A stretch of DNA of 64,000 nt, from positions 14,674,723-14,738,722 of the forward strand of contig NC_134282.1 in assembly GCF_949628215.1 (NCBI RefSeq). The letters are read 5' to 3'. A model generated the notes under the pieces. That model had not been told where the DNA came from, ran no database searches, and saw only the letters and a program-made list of their open reading frames with translations. Below, piece after piece: positions 1-12,600 of the stretch. This stretch comes from Phalacrocorax aristotelis (Eukaryota; Chordata; Aves; Suliformes; Phalacrocoracidae). The position numbers and the translations under genes were made by a program. Position 1 is the stretch's first letter, and each line of letters opens with the position of its first letter.

Positions 1-3000
1 AAAGATTGTTATTAGCCATACATACATGCTGAATATCCTGCAAAGTCAGTATTTGATAGTACACAGACCAGTCCCATAGTCCTCACTCGTATCAACGATC
101 AATTAAAAAACAGTATTATTCTAACAGTAATGCACTTTTCAAAAGTAACAGAACCTATGTAAGGTATGCAGAAAAGAACAGCAACTGTTCATTTAACTAT
201 GCAAGGCTAAAAGGCAGACAACAGTAATTTTTATTTTTCTTAGAGTTGTGCTCCCTTCTCTTCCTACTTTCCAAGAACAGTTTTCAGGACACAACACGAT
301 GGTTGTTGACACCTTGTTAATGTTTTGGTCTCATAAAAGTAAATTTGGGTTACCGTAAGTCTAGATAGTATTCAGTCATTTCTGACTTCTCATAAAACAC
401 AGAAAAATTGATAAGAATCATGCTGAAGATTTGGACATCCTATGCTTAAGCTATAAATCTTCTGCTTTATTCTTCACTAGCAATTTCTCCAACAGCAGGC
501 AAAAATAATAATAACCTGCCAGTCAGCCGTTGTATTTCAGAGGGACTAAATGAATTCTTAAGAAAGGAGCAGGTATTAGTGACAACAGGAGAAGCGATTT
601 CTCTCCAGTACATGCTCTTGAGGGCATGCATGGGAAGAAGGACAGATTCAGAGAATGCTGAAAGGCTAATTGTTTTCTGAAGGTTTTTTTAAAACCTTTT
701 CTTAAAAGCAGATATAATCTTATAAACAATTTGCGCAGAATACAGCCTGATTAATTTTGGAGCCAAGTGTGATATTTTAATCATTTATAAAGCTAATATC
801 TACTAAAATTAGTATTTATCAACACTACTTACATATGCATTAAGTGTCATACGCAGACCATTTATACTTCAGTTGCAACTGTCCTTCAATCAATGCAGCA
901 AAATGTGCATAGGCTAATAAAAAAACAACCAAAAGACTATTTAGCACACAGGATGTGGCAAGATTTGGTCAGGCAGGCACTTGTTATTCTACCAGAAACT
1001 CACATAACATTGTGATTCTCCAAAAGCTAATTCCTAAAAGCAAGTATGGCCAAAGGAAATCAAGTGCGTTTCAGATCAGGATCCTCTCCATATAGAACAG
1101 TAAACACTGCACAGTGCTCACCTACAGATACAACCGTGCAAATTGCATGGTTGCAATTTGGTGCATATTGCACCATGCAAATCGAAACATTAGGAAGCAG
1201 ACGGAAAAATAGCACCAAAGTGGAATAGTATCACAAGAGGAAGATTAGAATGTAGATAAATTGTCTTTAATGTATAAGTCTACAATTCCTGGATATAAGA
1301 AAAACGAATCTAATTCCCTGAGTAAAACTGATAAAAAGGACAAAGCCAAAGAGGCATCTGAAGCAGGAATAAAGGTTTGCTTCCATCTATGGTACATGGC
1401 TCTGTCAGAAACCAAGGCTGAGCATTTGCCTGCAGTCACATCGATGTGAAGCTGAATGGCAAATTCCACCTTGAGCTCCAAGGCACATAAGGCTGTCCAG
1501 GCCATGTTAGTTCAGGTAAAGCCAGGACTCTCAATGGTAAGGTTTTGCTTTGTTTATTTTTAAACCAGACAAGTTAAAAGTCCGCTGGCAGGTGGGTGTG
1601 CAGGATGAGATTGCATTGGTACTGAAGGAGGAAGACCTTGGTCAAGTGTGAAGATATCTATTAGTGAGACAAGCTAGGACAGATAATTAACCAAAGGAGT
1701 CACCCAACACAGACTGCAGCTGGAGAGCAGAAGGGAGTCCAAAGAGAGGGAGGGAGCTTAAATGAAACACTGACAGTAACTGCAAGAAGAACTCAGGTGA
1801 CCTGGAGTGAAGGCTTCACAGTTTACAATGCAACACAGAGCTGTTTGCTAACACAATGTAGAGCCCTATATTTTAAAAACACTTCGCCTTTAATTTGAAG
1901 CAAAATTTTTATCAAAAAAACCCATAATCAGATAAGAATGATTCATCACAGCAAGTGCAAGGACAGGATTAAACAAATATATAAGCATGTATCCAAAGTT
2001 AACACCCACGCATGGTAGACTAACATATTAACCCAAAATAACTTCCATAAATTGACAAGATGGTCTCTGTGCAAGGGACTGCAGAGCCACCAAATACCGA
2101 GCAATTTTATATGGAACAGATTTTCAGGGGAATATTATGAAAGGTGCATCTCCCAAAAAGTCATCCCATAAGTGAGAAGTACTTTTGCCTACTACTGATT
2201 TCATCATTCCATCAGGACTCAGGACCAGAAGATTTAGCAACAGTCTGTGACATGCAACCTTCCACAGAAGTGATTCAGTTTTACAGTGCATCCAAATCCA
2301 CATTCTGCACAGCAAACAGAATTCACTGTGAAGAACCACACCCATTCAGTTACTGAGGTTGAGTATGAATTTTCTGTAACTGAAGAACAGAACACAGCAA
2401 AAACTGTTTATGCATTTCTAATCTTTAGTCAAGCTCACATTTACTAGTATTACTCCCTTTGAGAAATACTAGCAAATTCAAAGTGGAGCCAGTCCCACTG
2501 GATGTCTTACTTGGCCCTTAAATCTTGCTGGTGCTGCCATTAACCACCTCCACAAGCATGTCTCTGATACAGTTGGCTATGACCACTGCATACATTAACA
2601 CAGTAAAAGAATAATACTTCATATGTTTTGATGAAACAGTTGTGAATAAGAGGAACCTGCTACTTATTATGTAATAAGCATCATAATTAAAACCAGATAC
2701 GTGTGTGTCCTTAATCCATTCTAATTAGCAAACTGAGAAACACGCAGGAGGTTAGAAACAAGACAGGCATTGACAAGGAGTTTTCTTATCACTTACTGTA
2801 AAATAAACAGATGTGCTCTTTGCCACATTTAAGAATTTTTTCACATACAAAACAAGGCATGGCAAGACTGTATTCCAACCTGCCTCAAGTGTATTTTCTT
2901 CAAAGCATTAAGTAAAACAGGTGAGCATTTTGTTGATATCAAACTAGAATATGAAGTTTGCTTTGACCAAAAAACCAACAACTGATCACAAGACAACTTG

Positions 3001-4589
3001 GGACAAGATTTTCATTAAATAACCCACATTTGCAATGCTTCAGATTTTACCAGAAGGATGAATCAGTTATTGGTTGCGTGCTTTCACCACTCCAGTAAAT
3101 TCAAATGGAAAACCATCCTTAACTCACCCTCACCTTCATGATACTATCTCTTGCTCACTTAATTTCACAGTTATAACAAAAAGTGACAAGAGAAGTGCCA
3201 GACCATGTGCTTCATTTTGTTCACAGGCCATTTATGTAAATGCTTTGGAAGAGATGGCCATATGGGCTTCCACAGTTTTGTTTTCAGTTCTTACAGTCCC
3301 CACTGATGAGCAACATTAGATAAAAAGCTGCTTACTCGAAGTCAACTGCGTGCCAGCAACAAAGAAATTGAAGGTGTTAGACAAGTGACATTTCTCTTAT
3401 TAGTTTCACTGAAGGGATATGTTTGCATTATCTAATCCAAAGCTTTAATTTTGGGAGGAATAGTCAAAGACAGTAACTTCAGTCCCTTATTGTTCATCTA
3501 AAGTCATTAGTAGAATACAGACTTTACACTAAGCAATGAAAAATAAGCTTTAGCTGACATTTCAATAGCATTTCTCTATTAACATTTATCAGTGTTGAGA
3601 AGAGAGCGTCATTTCTCTATTAGCCACATGAAGGCTCCAAGAGTTGATGGTCCTCCAGATGTCTAGCACTGCTAACAAGTTGGAATTTTTAGATAAAAAC
3701 CTTCAAATTCTACCTCAGAATACAAGAAAAGCAATTGCACTTTACATCTTTTCATGGGTGCAAATCGGTGCATAACAATAAGAAGTTAATTGCTTCATGT
3801 CAAAGTTAGCTACTCTGTAGAATCAATGCCTATCTCCTCACTAATAGAAAAACATACAAACAATATACAGTTCTCTGGTAGAAACTGCATTTAAGAAGTA
3901 TATGTACATGCTCACCATAATCTCCTTCAAAGCCATTCTTTTAAATGGCTACATTATCTTTCATTTCATTTCTGCCTCTCTTATTTTCCCACTCCCCTGC
4001 CAGTGTTAAATACTGTTTTTTCTCTTACTTACCAACAGTGAGCTAAGCGTGAGCTCCCCAAGGCAAGGCTAATGGCAGTAGACCACTTTGCCTTACTAAC
4101 GAAGGGCAGAGCCCTTCCCCTGCAATTTTAAAGGTCTTGACAGACAGGTTGCCATTGGGAGACTTCTGGCTGGAGGTTATAAGGACTGAGAAGCAGACTT
4201 AACAAAGCCAAATACATAGCAGTTAATCAAGACCAACATTTCCACCAGCTGCTTTAATTTCAGTGCTCTCAGCACAGCACCAGGTACGATATGATCTAGC
4301 TCCATCTGCAACATCCAGACAGACTAGTCTGCAAAGTGCTTAATACTGGAGCCGCACCCAGCCATGTTTATAACCTCTACTTTACTAATGAGCCAAAAGA
4401 CACTAAAACCAAACAAATTACCACACTAGGAAAAAGAAACCTACCTAAATGGGTTGTATCACCTCTTCCCACTTCCCGGTATGGAAACATTTGGCATTTT
4501 TCACAGGTGGGGCAGGTAGAAGCTAAGAGCACTCAGCACCCGATTAATCCCAGGTGGGCTGTCATTATTTCAAAGCTGTTTCCAATATT
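1..4589. other. Intergenic DNA, no gene seen
   Basis: AT-rich sequence with stop codons in all frames. The open frames are under about 85 codons and show no recognisable protein composition or splice context. I see no RNA gene and no young repeat. The only structured segment I could pick out is the palindrome cluster at 1139-1182. In tetrapods the region upstream of AGTR1 is a long gene desert towards ZIC1/ZIC4, which fits this emptiness. Confidence 0.7.
1139..1182. repeat. Overlapping palindromes ending in an octamer motif
   Basis: Three elements are packed into 44 bp. First is a perfect 9-bp inverted repeat (CAAATTGCA at 1139-1147 and TGCAATTTG at 1152-1160). Second is a perfect 6-bp inverted repeat (GGTGCA at 1160-1165 and TGCACC at 1169-1174). 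Third is an exact POU octamer ATGCAAAT at 1175-1182. TTGCAAT-type half sites also resemble C/EBP sites. The repeats are seen directly; a regulatory role is inference. Confidence 0.5.
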
Positions 4590-4690
4590 ACAGAATCACA
4601 GAATGGTGGGGGTTGGAAGGGACCTCTGGAGATCATCTCATCCAACCCCCCTGCTTGAGCAGGCACACCCAGAGCAGGGGGCACAGGAAC

Positions 4691-6300
4691 TCATCCAGTC
4701 AGGTTTTGAATGTCTCCAGGGAAGGAGGCTCCACAGCCTCGCTGGGCAGCCCGTGCTGCTGCTCTGGCACCCGCACAGGAAAGAAGTTTTTTTCTCATGT
4801 TTAGCTGGAACTTCCCGTGTTCCAGCTTGTGCCCATTGCCCCTTGGCTTGTCATTGGGCACTATTGAAAAGAGTCCAGTCCCACCATCCTGACACCCACC
4901 CTTCAGATATTTATAAGTATTGGTGAGATCCCCCCTCAGTCTTCTCTTGTCCAGGCTGAACAAACCCAGGTGTCTCAGCCTTTCCTCATAAGGCAGATGT
5001 TCCAGTCCCCTGATCATCTTGGTAGCTCTCTGCTGGACTTTCTTGAGCAGTTCCCTGTCCTTAAACTGGGGGGCCCAGAACTGGACACAGTACTCCAAAT
5101 GTGGCCTTACTAGGGCAGAGTAGAGGGGGAGGATAACCTCTCTTGACCTGCTGGCCACAATCCTTTTAATGCAGCCCAGGATATTTTTGGCCTTCTTGGC
5201 CCCAAGGGCACGTTGCTGGCTCATGGTCAGCTTGCTGTCCACCAGCACTCCCAGGTCCTTCTCAACAGAGCCGCTTTCCAGTAGCTCAGCCCCGAGCCTG
5301 TACTGGTGCATGGGATTGTTCCTGCCCAGGTGCAGGACCTTGCACTTGCTCTTGTTGAATTTCATGAGGTTCCCCTCGGCCCAGCTCTCCAGCCTGTCCA
5401 GGTCTCGTTGGATGGCAGCACAGCCTTCTGGTGTATTATCAGCAAACTTGCTGAGGTTACATTCTATCCCATTGCCCCATTGATCACGACCCTCTAAGTT
5501 TTGTTGTTGAGCCACTTAATCCACCTCATTGTCCACTCATCCAACCCACACTTCCTTAGCTTGTGGATCCATGCTGACTCTTTCTGATAACCTTCTTGTC
5601 CTCTACATGCCTGGAGATGACATCCAGGATGAACTGCTCCATCACCTTTCCGGGGATGGAGGTGAGGCTGACTGGCATATAGTTCCCCAGGTCCTCCTTC
5701 TTGCCCTTTTTGAAGACTGGAGTGACATTTGCTTTCCTCCAGTCCTCGGGCACCTCTCCTGTCCTCCACGACCTTTCAAAGATGATGGAGAGTGACTCAG
5801 CAAGAACATCCACCAGCTCCCTCAGCACTCGCAGATGCATACCTTTGGGGCCCATGGATTTGCAAGGATCCAGTTTGCATAGGCGATCTCTGACCCAATC
5901 CTTCTCGACCAACAGTAAGTCTTCCTTTCTCCAGGTTTTTTCTCTCTCTTCTGGGGGCTGGGATGCCTGAGGGCCAGCCTTAGCGGTAAAGGCCAAGGCA
6001 AAGAAGGCATTCAGTAACTCCACCTTCTCTGCATCCTGTGTCACCAGGGCCCCTTCCTTGTTCAGCAGTGGGCCCACTGTATCCCATCTTCCTTTTACTG
6101 GTGATGTATTTAAAGAAGCCCTTCTTGTTATCTCTGACATCCCTCGCTAGATTTTGTGTCAAGTGGGCCTTGGCCTTCCTCATCACATCTCTGCACACCC
6201 TGACAACTTTCCTATATTCGTCCCAAGTTGCCAGTCCGTTTTTCCACATACTGTGCACCTCCTGCTTCCATTTGAGTTTCTCTAGAAGCTTTTTATTCAT
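4691..6300 (-). pseudogene. CR1 ORF2 reverse transcriptase remnant
   Basis: Remains of the reverse transcriptase that copies CR1 RNA at the nicked target. The connector is at 5980-6300 and the finger region at 5556-6140 (PCKSMGPKGMHLRVL, TGEVPEDWRKANVTPVFKKG). The thumb and C-terminal region is at 4691-5515 ([30 protein letters not shown]). The catalytic core is missing. After SQHGST at about 5556-5575 the sequence jumps to KCGLDEW, dropping the block with the first catalytic aspartate. A second jump follows the WLNN/VVI region. The FADD motif reads FADN at 5435-5446 and a few codons after it are also deleted. The element therefore cannot move on its own. Confidence 0.88.
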
Positions 6301-6362
6301 CCATGCAGGTCTCCTGGCTCCTCTGCCTGACTTCTTCCTCCTGGGGATGCACCGACCTTAGC

Positions 6363-7322
6363 TTAGAGGAAATGGTCCTTGAATACTGTCCAGCTCTCTT
6401 GGACTCCACTGTCTTCCAGAGCCCTAGCCCACGGGATTCCTCCAACCAGATCTTTGAAGAGGCCAAGATCAGCCCTCTTGAAGTCCAAGGTTGTAATCCG
6501 ACTTGTTGCCCTGCTTCTACCATGCAGGATCCTGAACTCAACCATCTCATGGTGACTGTATCCAAGGCTACGCCCAACCCTCACATCCTCAACTAGCCCT
6601 TCCTTGTTTGTTAGGATAAGGTCAAGCAGCACATCTCACTTTGTTGACTCCTCTACCACTTGCATCAAAAAGTTGCCCTTGATGCTCCGCAGGAACCTTC
6701 TGGATTGTGCATGACTCACTGTGTTGCTTTTCCAACAAATACCAGGGTCCCCCAAGAGGACCAGGGCCTGCAATTATGAGGCTACTTCCAGCTGTCTGTA
6801 GAAGGCCTCAACTACCTCTTGCCTGTAGCAAACACCCACAACAGTGTCGCCCATATCTGGCTGTCCCTTAATTTTTACCCACAAGCTCTCAACCTGTTCT
6901 CCTTCCACTCCAAGGCACAGCTTGGTGCATTCCAGTTGCTCCCTCACATAAAGAGCAACTCCCCCACCTCACCTTGCTGGTCTGTCTTTCCTGAAAAGCC
7001 TGTAGCCACCCATGACCACATTCCAGTCATGCGAGCCATCCCATCGTGTCTCTGTGATTGCAATGAGATCATGGCCCTGTGACCGCACGCAGACCTCTAG
7101 TTCCTCCTGTTTATTCCCCATGCTGCATGCGTTGGTGTAGAGGAATTTCAGAAAGGTGCTTGAGCACACAGGTTTCCTCGGAGGGTTATACGAGGACCCA
7201 CTACAGCTATGCAAACCCTTGAGGTGGTTGGTCTCCTGGTTGCCATCGCATGAGGCCGCTATGGCACCTTTATCACTGCTCTGCTTGTCCTGTCTTATTC
7301 CCCCATTGTGTGGCATTAGCAT
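6363..7322 (-). pseudogene. CR1 ORF2 endonuclease remnant
   Basis: Apurinic/apyrimidinic-type endonuclease domain at the start of CR1 ORF2, the part that nicks target DNA. The N-terminal segment at 6969-7322 contains the YTNACSMGNKQEEL and DLIAITETRWD stretches typical of CR1, including the ITET glutamate. A TGA at 6966-6968 then ends the frame, and the GGGVALYV block continues beyond it. Between about 6630 and 6960 the frame is broken several times. The C-terminal part reappears at 6363-6632 as DLILTN followed by GRSLGYSHHEM; intact elements usually have SDH where this copy has SHH. It is non-functional. Confidence 0.8.
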
Positions 7323-7975
7323 CGCCAGTTTGTTCCCCTCTCTCTGAGTTCCTCAGCCCTCCTCATCAAGTTTGCCAGCCTGCTGCCAAAGATTCCCTTG
7401 CCCCTTCCAGACAGGTGGAGTCCATCTCTCCCTAGCAGCCTATGGTTGTTGAAGAATTTCCCATTGTCATAAAAGCCAAAACCCTCGCGTTGACACCAGC
7501 CACGTAACCAGGAGTTGATCTGCATTATTTGCCTATTTCTAGTCACCCACTTTCCTCCAACAGATAATATGGAGGAAGTGATAACTTGGGCACAAATATT
7601 TTTCACTTGCTTTCCCAGGGCATTATAGTCTTCCCCAGTTCTGCCCAGGCTCTGGCTTGCAGCATCATTTGTGCTCACATGTAAGAGTAGCAGAGTATAG
7701 TAATCTGTGCTCTTGACAAGCTGCAGGACCCTCTCAGTGATGCCTCGGTTCTTAGCTCCCAGAAGGGAGCAAACCTCTCGTGACTCCCTGTCAGGTCAGC
7801 AGATGGGCGCCTCAGTGCCTTTTAACAGAAAGTCATCCACTACGAGAACTCATCTCTTTTTACGGTATCCACTCTGTGCTGCTGGTACAGTTGCACCTTG
7901 TGGACCTTGCTCGTGGGTGTCTGCAGCCACTAAAGCTTCAAATCTGTTGGTGGTGGTGACACTGAAATATTCAAG
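7316..7975 (-). pseudogene. CR1 ORF1 remnant, SGNH esterase-like domain
   Basis: C-terminal part of CR1 ORF1, which in intact CR1 elements carries a GDSL/SGNH-type esterase domain. The longest open stretch is 7316-7678. Related text continues upstream to about 7975 but is interrupted by stops. The block that should hold the catalytic serine (GDS) reads Asp-Asp-Phe at 7829-7837, so the nucleophile is lost. The HVGTND block reads HVSTND, just downstream of it. The DxxH-type block is kept as DGLHLS. The frame ends at 7316, overlapping the start of the endonuclease region in another frame. This is a dead copy; no cellular role is inferred. Confidence 0.8.
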
Positions 7976-9505
7976 TATTTTTAATCATCTCCTATCCCCA
8001 CCAATTCCAACCACTGTGAGTGTCTTGAAGCCTTTTTCAAACTGATAATGCCTTTCCAAGATCAGCCCTGAAACTTGTATTAGAGCAAGTGTGCAGAAGT
8101 TAGCAAAACGTAACACACTAACCCTGATTTGGGAAAAAAAATAGTTATGCAGTCGAAAATACAAACATCTGCTAGCCAACTTGATGCAAAATTAATGCAA
8201 TTCTATGTTACTATATGCTTTAGAGAACTCTCACATTTCTTTTTCAGTGGGAACATCCATATTAACCTTGAATAACACTGTATGCTCTGATCTCCTAAAG
8301 GCAGATAGGGCTCCTAAAGATAGGAAAAGACTGATTAGAAAAACAAAATATACCTAAGCTTCAGTTTCCACCCTTGTGGGCTCTTCAATAAGACAACTGG
8401 CGGAAGCAAGTTACACATCTTAAGCTGCAGGCATCAAAATTAATTATTTTACACCAAAGTATGCCTCAAAAGGGACCACTGTAATTAGGATAATAAGCAT
8501 TAGTGCACATTGTGAATTTTATGTGAGGGGTTTTTTTATGTTTATAAATCCCTTTTGTACATAATCATTTTGTTATTGTTATTTGAAATAAAAACACAAA
8601 CCAGAAATTTAAAATCTTATTAAAATACACGCAGTTAAACACGGTCTAAAGTGTATATAGTCCTCCCACAATTTCAGACTTTATGGACAGTATCTGTCAT
8701 TCTAAATCTTTGAGTATATTAATTGCATGGATTTTAACTACCATTAACATTCATTCAATATAGTTATTCCAGAAAGCTTCCAGCTAGGATTAGGACCTTT
8801 TGGAAACAAAATTTAATTTGCAGGGAAGATAATCATAACATTTTAATCTATCTCAATGTATTAAAAATGAAAGGAAAAAAAATCAACTAATATTGTTTTA
8901 AACACTGGAGACCTGGCCCACGGCTACAGAAATTAAAACCTATCCCTCCGTTGATGGCAGACTATAGACCAGGCTATAAGTGAACTGGGGCCCCAGCTGA
9001 GGTGTAGTTCACTACGCACTACACATTTACTCCTGCACAGGAGGTGTGAGTTAATGCACCTTTTCATACTCTCACCACCTTGTCTGAGGCCCCTAAGAGA
9101 GGGAGCAGATGCTGAGATGGAAGTAGGCAGTGCATTCATGCCTTCTTTTAGGATCAGCATTAATGTGTGCAATGTATAACATTTAACCCCCCCTCTCACA
9201 AAACACCCTCTGCTCCTGCACCTTTCTATCAGTCACTAACACGCTGCACAACAGCAGAAAAGAAGGATTCTGCCTTAAGACAATAGAATGTTTCTAATCA
9301 TCTGACTTTGTAGGAACAGCATAGATTAATCTTGCTCCTGGTTTTGAGTGTGGTAGTTGTTTGTTTTTGAAAGTACTACAAGGCAATGTTAGGTCGCTGG
9401 TGCCAGATACCATATTTATAATTACAACTCAGAATCAATTTATAAAGCAATTTGTTAACATAAAAATTGTTGCTGGTAAGAGGAACATTTCTGAAGGGCA
9501 GTTGC

Positions 9506-9600
9506 TCTGAAATTTAGGTTTCAGAGAAACCTAAATCTGTCCAAGCAATTTTTTTCTAATTAATTACTGCTTTCCTCCAAAATTTTCTCCAAAATTTTGG
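9506..9600. repeat. Two competing hairpins and a 12-bp tandem palindrome
   Basis: A perfect 11-bp hairpin (ATTTAGGTTTC at 9512-9522, loop AGA, GAAACCTAAAT at 9526-9536) overlaps a second, 7-bp inverted repeat (TCTGAAA at 9506-9512 and TTTCAGA at 9519-9525). The two cannot form together. About 40 bp further, CTCCAAAATTTT is repeated twice in tandem (9575-9586 and 9587-9598), and the second copy sits in the 12-bp palindrome CCAAAATTTTGG ending at 9600. Function unknown. Confidence 0.5.
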
Positions 9601-12600
9601 CTGTCACAGTACAAGTGGTTTCCTCCCTCAGATTATTTCATAGCATTAAAATTAGCTTTTAAAAAAACCTATCATATGCCAATCAGAACTTGCTATGTTT
9701 TAGAATTTAACAAAATTTTTTCTTACTTTCAGATCTGTTGTAAAGCCTAATTAACATACGTAAAGTACTCCCAATGCCCTAGATTTAAAGAGCAGGAAAA
9801 GAGTTGCTATAACTGCCCATGAAGTTCTTCAGAAAGAATGGGAGGAGGAGTCTTCTACAAATTTCTTTCCACTATTCCCTTTTAATAGAAACATTCTACA
9901 TTATATGGCATAAAATTGGACAAAAATCACAATTTTGTTGCTAAGATCTATGACATGTATTCATTGAAACATTCCCTTTAGAGAGGGGACACATATGCTG
10001 CAAGCTCTGCCTGAAAGAAGAAAGGAAAATTCCACTGAGAACTTAATCTGCGTCTTACCATCACTGAAATAATGGCTGATAACACAGATCACACTAACTA
10101 ATCACACTGTTAGCATTTCCTTCCACATTAGTTTACACAACTCCTATCTGTGAGCTGTTGTGGTATACATCTTAGTTGTTTATATGTATTACAGATATGC
10201 CCTTCAGGACATAAGGATTTATGTGATCCAAAGCTAAAGGAAACCTTGTTATTAATGCCAGTGGGCTTTGGGTAAGACCTCAAAGGCCCAGGCAAGGACA
10301 GAATATGTACGTTGGCTGTCTCGAGCCAGCAGCTACCAACTCCTCATCTACAAAATTAAAAAGGAAAACCTCAAAGTTAAGGTTTCGTAATATTGTAATC
10401 TACGGATGCAAAACCAACCTCAACAAGTTTATGTGCAACAGAACTAGAGCATTTGAAGTAACTACCAGTAGTTTTAAACTTTATTTTTTTGTAAAGTAAA
10501 AAAGGCAACAGTTTGTGAAGACCCTCAGAAGACACATTTCATTCCATGTATACAGGAGGGGACACAATTGGTGATTACATGACACTTGTCAGTGTGAGAG
10601 AATACAAGGAAGATCAGCTTGACTGCGTAAATTTTAGTCAGCAAAACAAGCACGTTTAGATTTGTCCAAAATCAAAGGAGAGGACTGGTTGCAGTAGTGT
10701 CTGGCTTATGGCAAGCCTCACATCATAAATGCTTGGGATAAATATCTGCTGACCAAACCTTGACTTGTTTAGGACTTTCCAGTAATCATTACAGAGCAGA
10801 TTTGCTTAGAAACAAAGTTTAATGTATTAACTTTGGTCTGCTTTAGAATCTGTTTGTAGTCTACATAAGGGATCCAGGCATACCAAAGAATAGCTGGATA
10901 TTGTAATCCATTCTCTCATGCCTACCTGAATGTGGATGACTGCCATTACCACAAAGAAAAAAGCAAGCTCTAAAAAAGGCAAGAGGCTTAAAAACAGGAG
11001 GAGGCAACTCCTGGACCTATCAAAATTGTTGATAAGTTTTAGGAAGCAGAAGAGGGCAGCAGTTGAAGGAACAGTGACACTGCTATAGCAGCAATGTTTA
11101 TATTTAATTCCAAACAGATGGTGACCAACCCCAGCACACACAGAACACATTAGTCATTATAACTTTATACAGCTCCTAAATTCAGAGAGTACAGACCTAC
11201 ATGCACTGGTCAAGGCCTCTCTTCTAAGCACAAACCAGAGGTAGTACTGCTGCAGGGAAGAAAGATGCTACTGTTAAAGCATTTTACCACACAAATCATC
11301 AGTACACCAAAACCCAAGGCATTTACAAAGGAATACAATTTATGTAAAAGAATATACAACCCAGCTGCCTCTGATAGCAGAGTCTGGACTTGCTATCAAG
11401 TTGTACTTCCTACATCCCAAGATCTCAGTCACTTGGTTGCCAATCACAGGTAGAGTGCAAGCTGGCTAAAAAGGTTGCTAGAAAATGCATTTTCCTACCA
11501 CCTACCTACTGCATTCTCAGGACTCCTGACAATGTACCAGTCCTTTTCCTGACACCTCTCTTTCAAAGACACATCAGTTTACTCCCTCTCCTAGGAAATT
11601 GGTTTTTGCCACTCCTTCTTCAGCTATCTTTTGGCAACACAACTGCAATTTGTGTAATCACTAGCTACATTTTAAGTTTCCAGGCACTTAATGGTTCTAA
11701 TGCAATTACTTCTAAAAAACACCACAGTAGTGACCACAATGCATTTCATTCATTTCGCATTTCTTATCTGGATCACCACACCCATTTTTTCCAAGTCTGT
11801 GTGCACCCTCTGAACGCTTTTCTTCTATCAATTGTATTAAAGGCGAGAGTATCAAACCTTTTTGAAATCAGATACATGTTTACATTTCCTCCAGCCACCT
11901 ACATTTTTAAAATTTTTTAAAAATGTATTTATTCCCTGACACTAGAATTGGCATTTCGTACACTCACCTCCTGTAAAGCCATTTTCTTTTCAGTTACTTG
12001 ACCTTTAAGTCATTGCTTCTCTCTATCACTCAAGTTTTGCACCTGCATCTCCTCATCATCCAGCTGGAGTTCAGCCCATTCAAGATCCTCATGAGTTGGA
12101 AAATTTAACCTCGAAGAGGTCCTTCCATTTTTCTGCAGCTGACAACAGTTACTTTCTTTAATGAATCCTAGTTATGACTGATTTCTACTTCCTCTATTTG
12201 CTCTGTCAGAACAGGCACTCACTGGTTCCTCTCTTGTTTTCCTTTCTATCCATTTTCTCCTAAAGCAAGGCATATGGATGCACCGTGGTGAGCTTATGGC
12301 AACTTATCCCCACCCCCCTGCCCCTTTCCTCAGCGACATCAGCTACTTCCTTGGGGTCCTACCATTTCCATGCCTTCTTCCACAAAATAACATGAACCAA
12401 TTTGCTTTGCTACATTTTAAGCATTCAGAACATACTGTTTTTTCACTTCCAAAAGAAAGCCATCCCATCCAACCATTCTACCAGCTGGGACTCTTCCTGT
12501 TGCGTGACAGGACTCACCATACCTCATGCACACTCCAGTCCCTGCTAACAATGGAGTTGGAGCATGCAGCTCCCTTAGCCAGGAGTTTCAATAGTCAGAT

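Larger units (their letters stand above)
4590..7980 (-). mobile_element. CR1 LINE retrotransposon, degenerate, - strand
   Basis: A chicken-repeat-1 non-LTR retrotransposon lying on the - strand, with its 3' end at about 4590 and a truncated 5' end near 7980. The 3' terminus shows the CR1 tail (CAGAATCACAGAATGG on the + strand at 4591-4606). Reading the - strand gives, in order, an ORF1 esterase-like domain, an AP-type endonuclease and a reverse transcriptase, all broken by stops, frame changes and internal deletions. At about 3.4 kb it is longer than most avian CR1 copies, which are usually short 3' fragments, but shorter than a full element of about 4.5 kb. The 5' limit is where recognisable ORF1 text fades and could be off by 100 bp. 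CR1 shows little target-site duplication, so none is assigned. Confidence 0.93.

Noticed and set aside
4336-4926. 196-codon frame, + strand, ending in the CR1
   Set aside because: Antisense reading of the CR1 3' end joined to flanking DNA; not a gene.
5169-7435. Several + strand frames of 60-110 codons
   Set aside because: All are shadows on the opposite strand of the CR1 reverse transcriptase, endonuclease and ORF1 remnants.
11390-11920. 176-codon open frame, + strand
   Set aside because: Translation is Leu/Ser/Phe/His-rich with no domain, no signal of homology and no splice or promoter context; explained by pyrimidine-rich composition.
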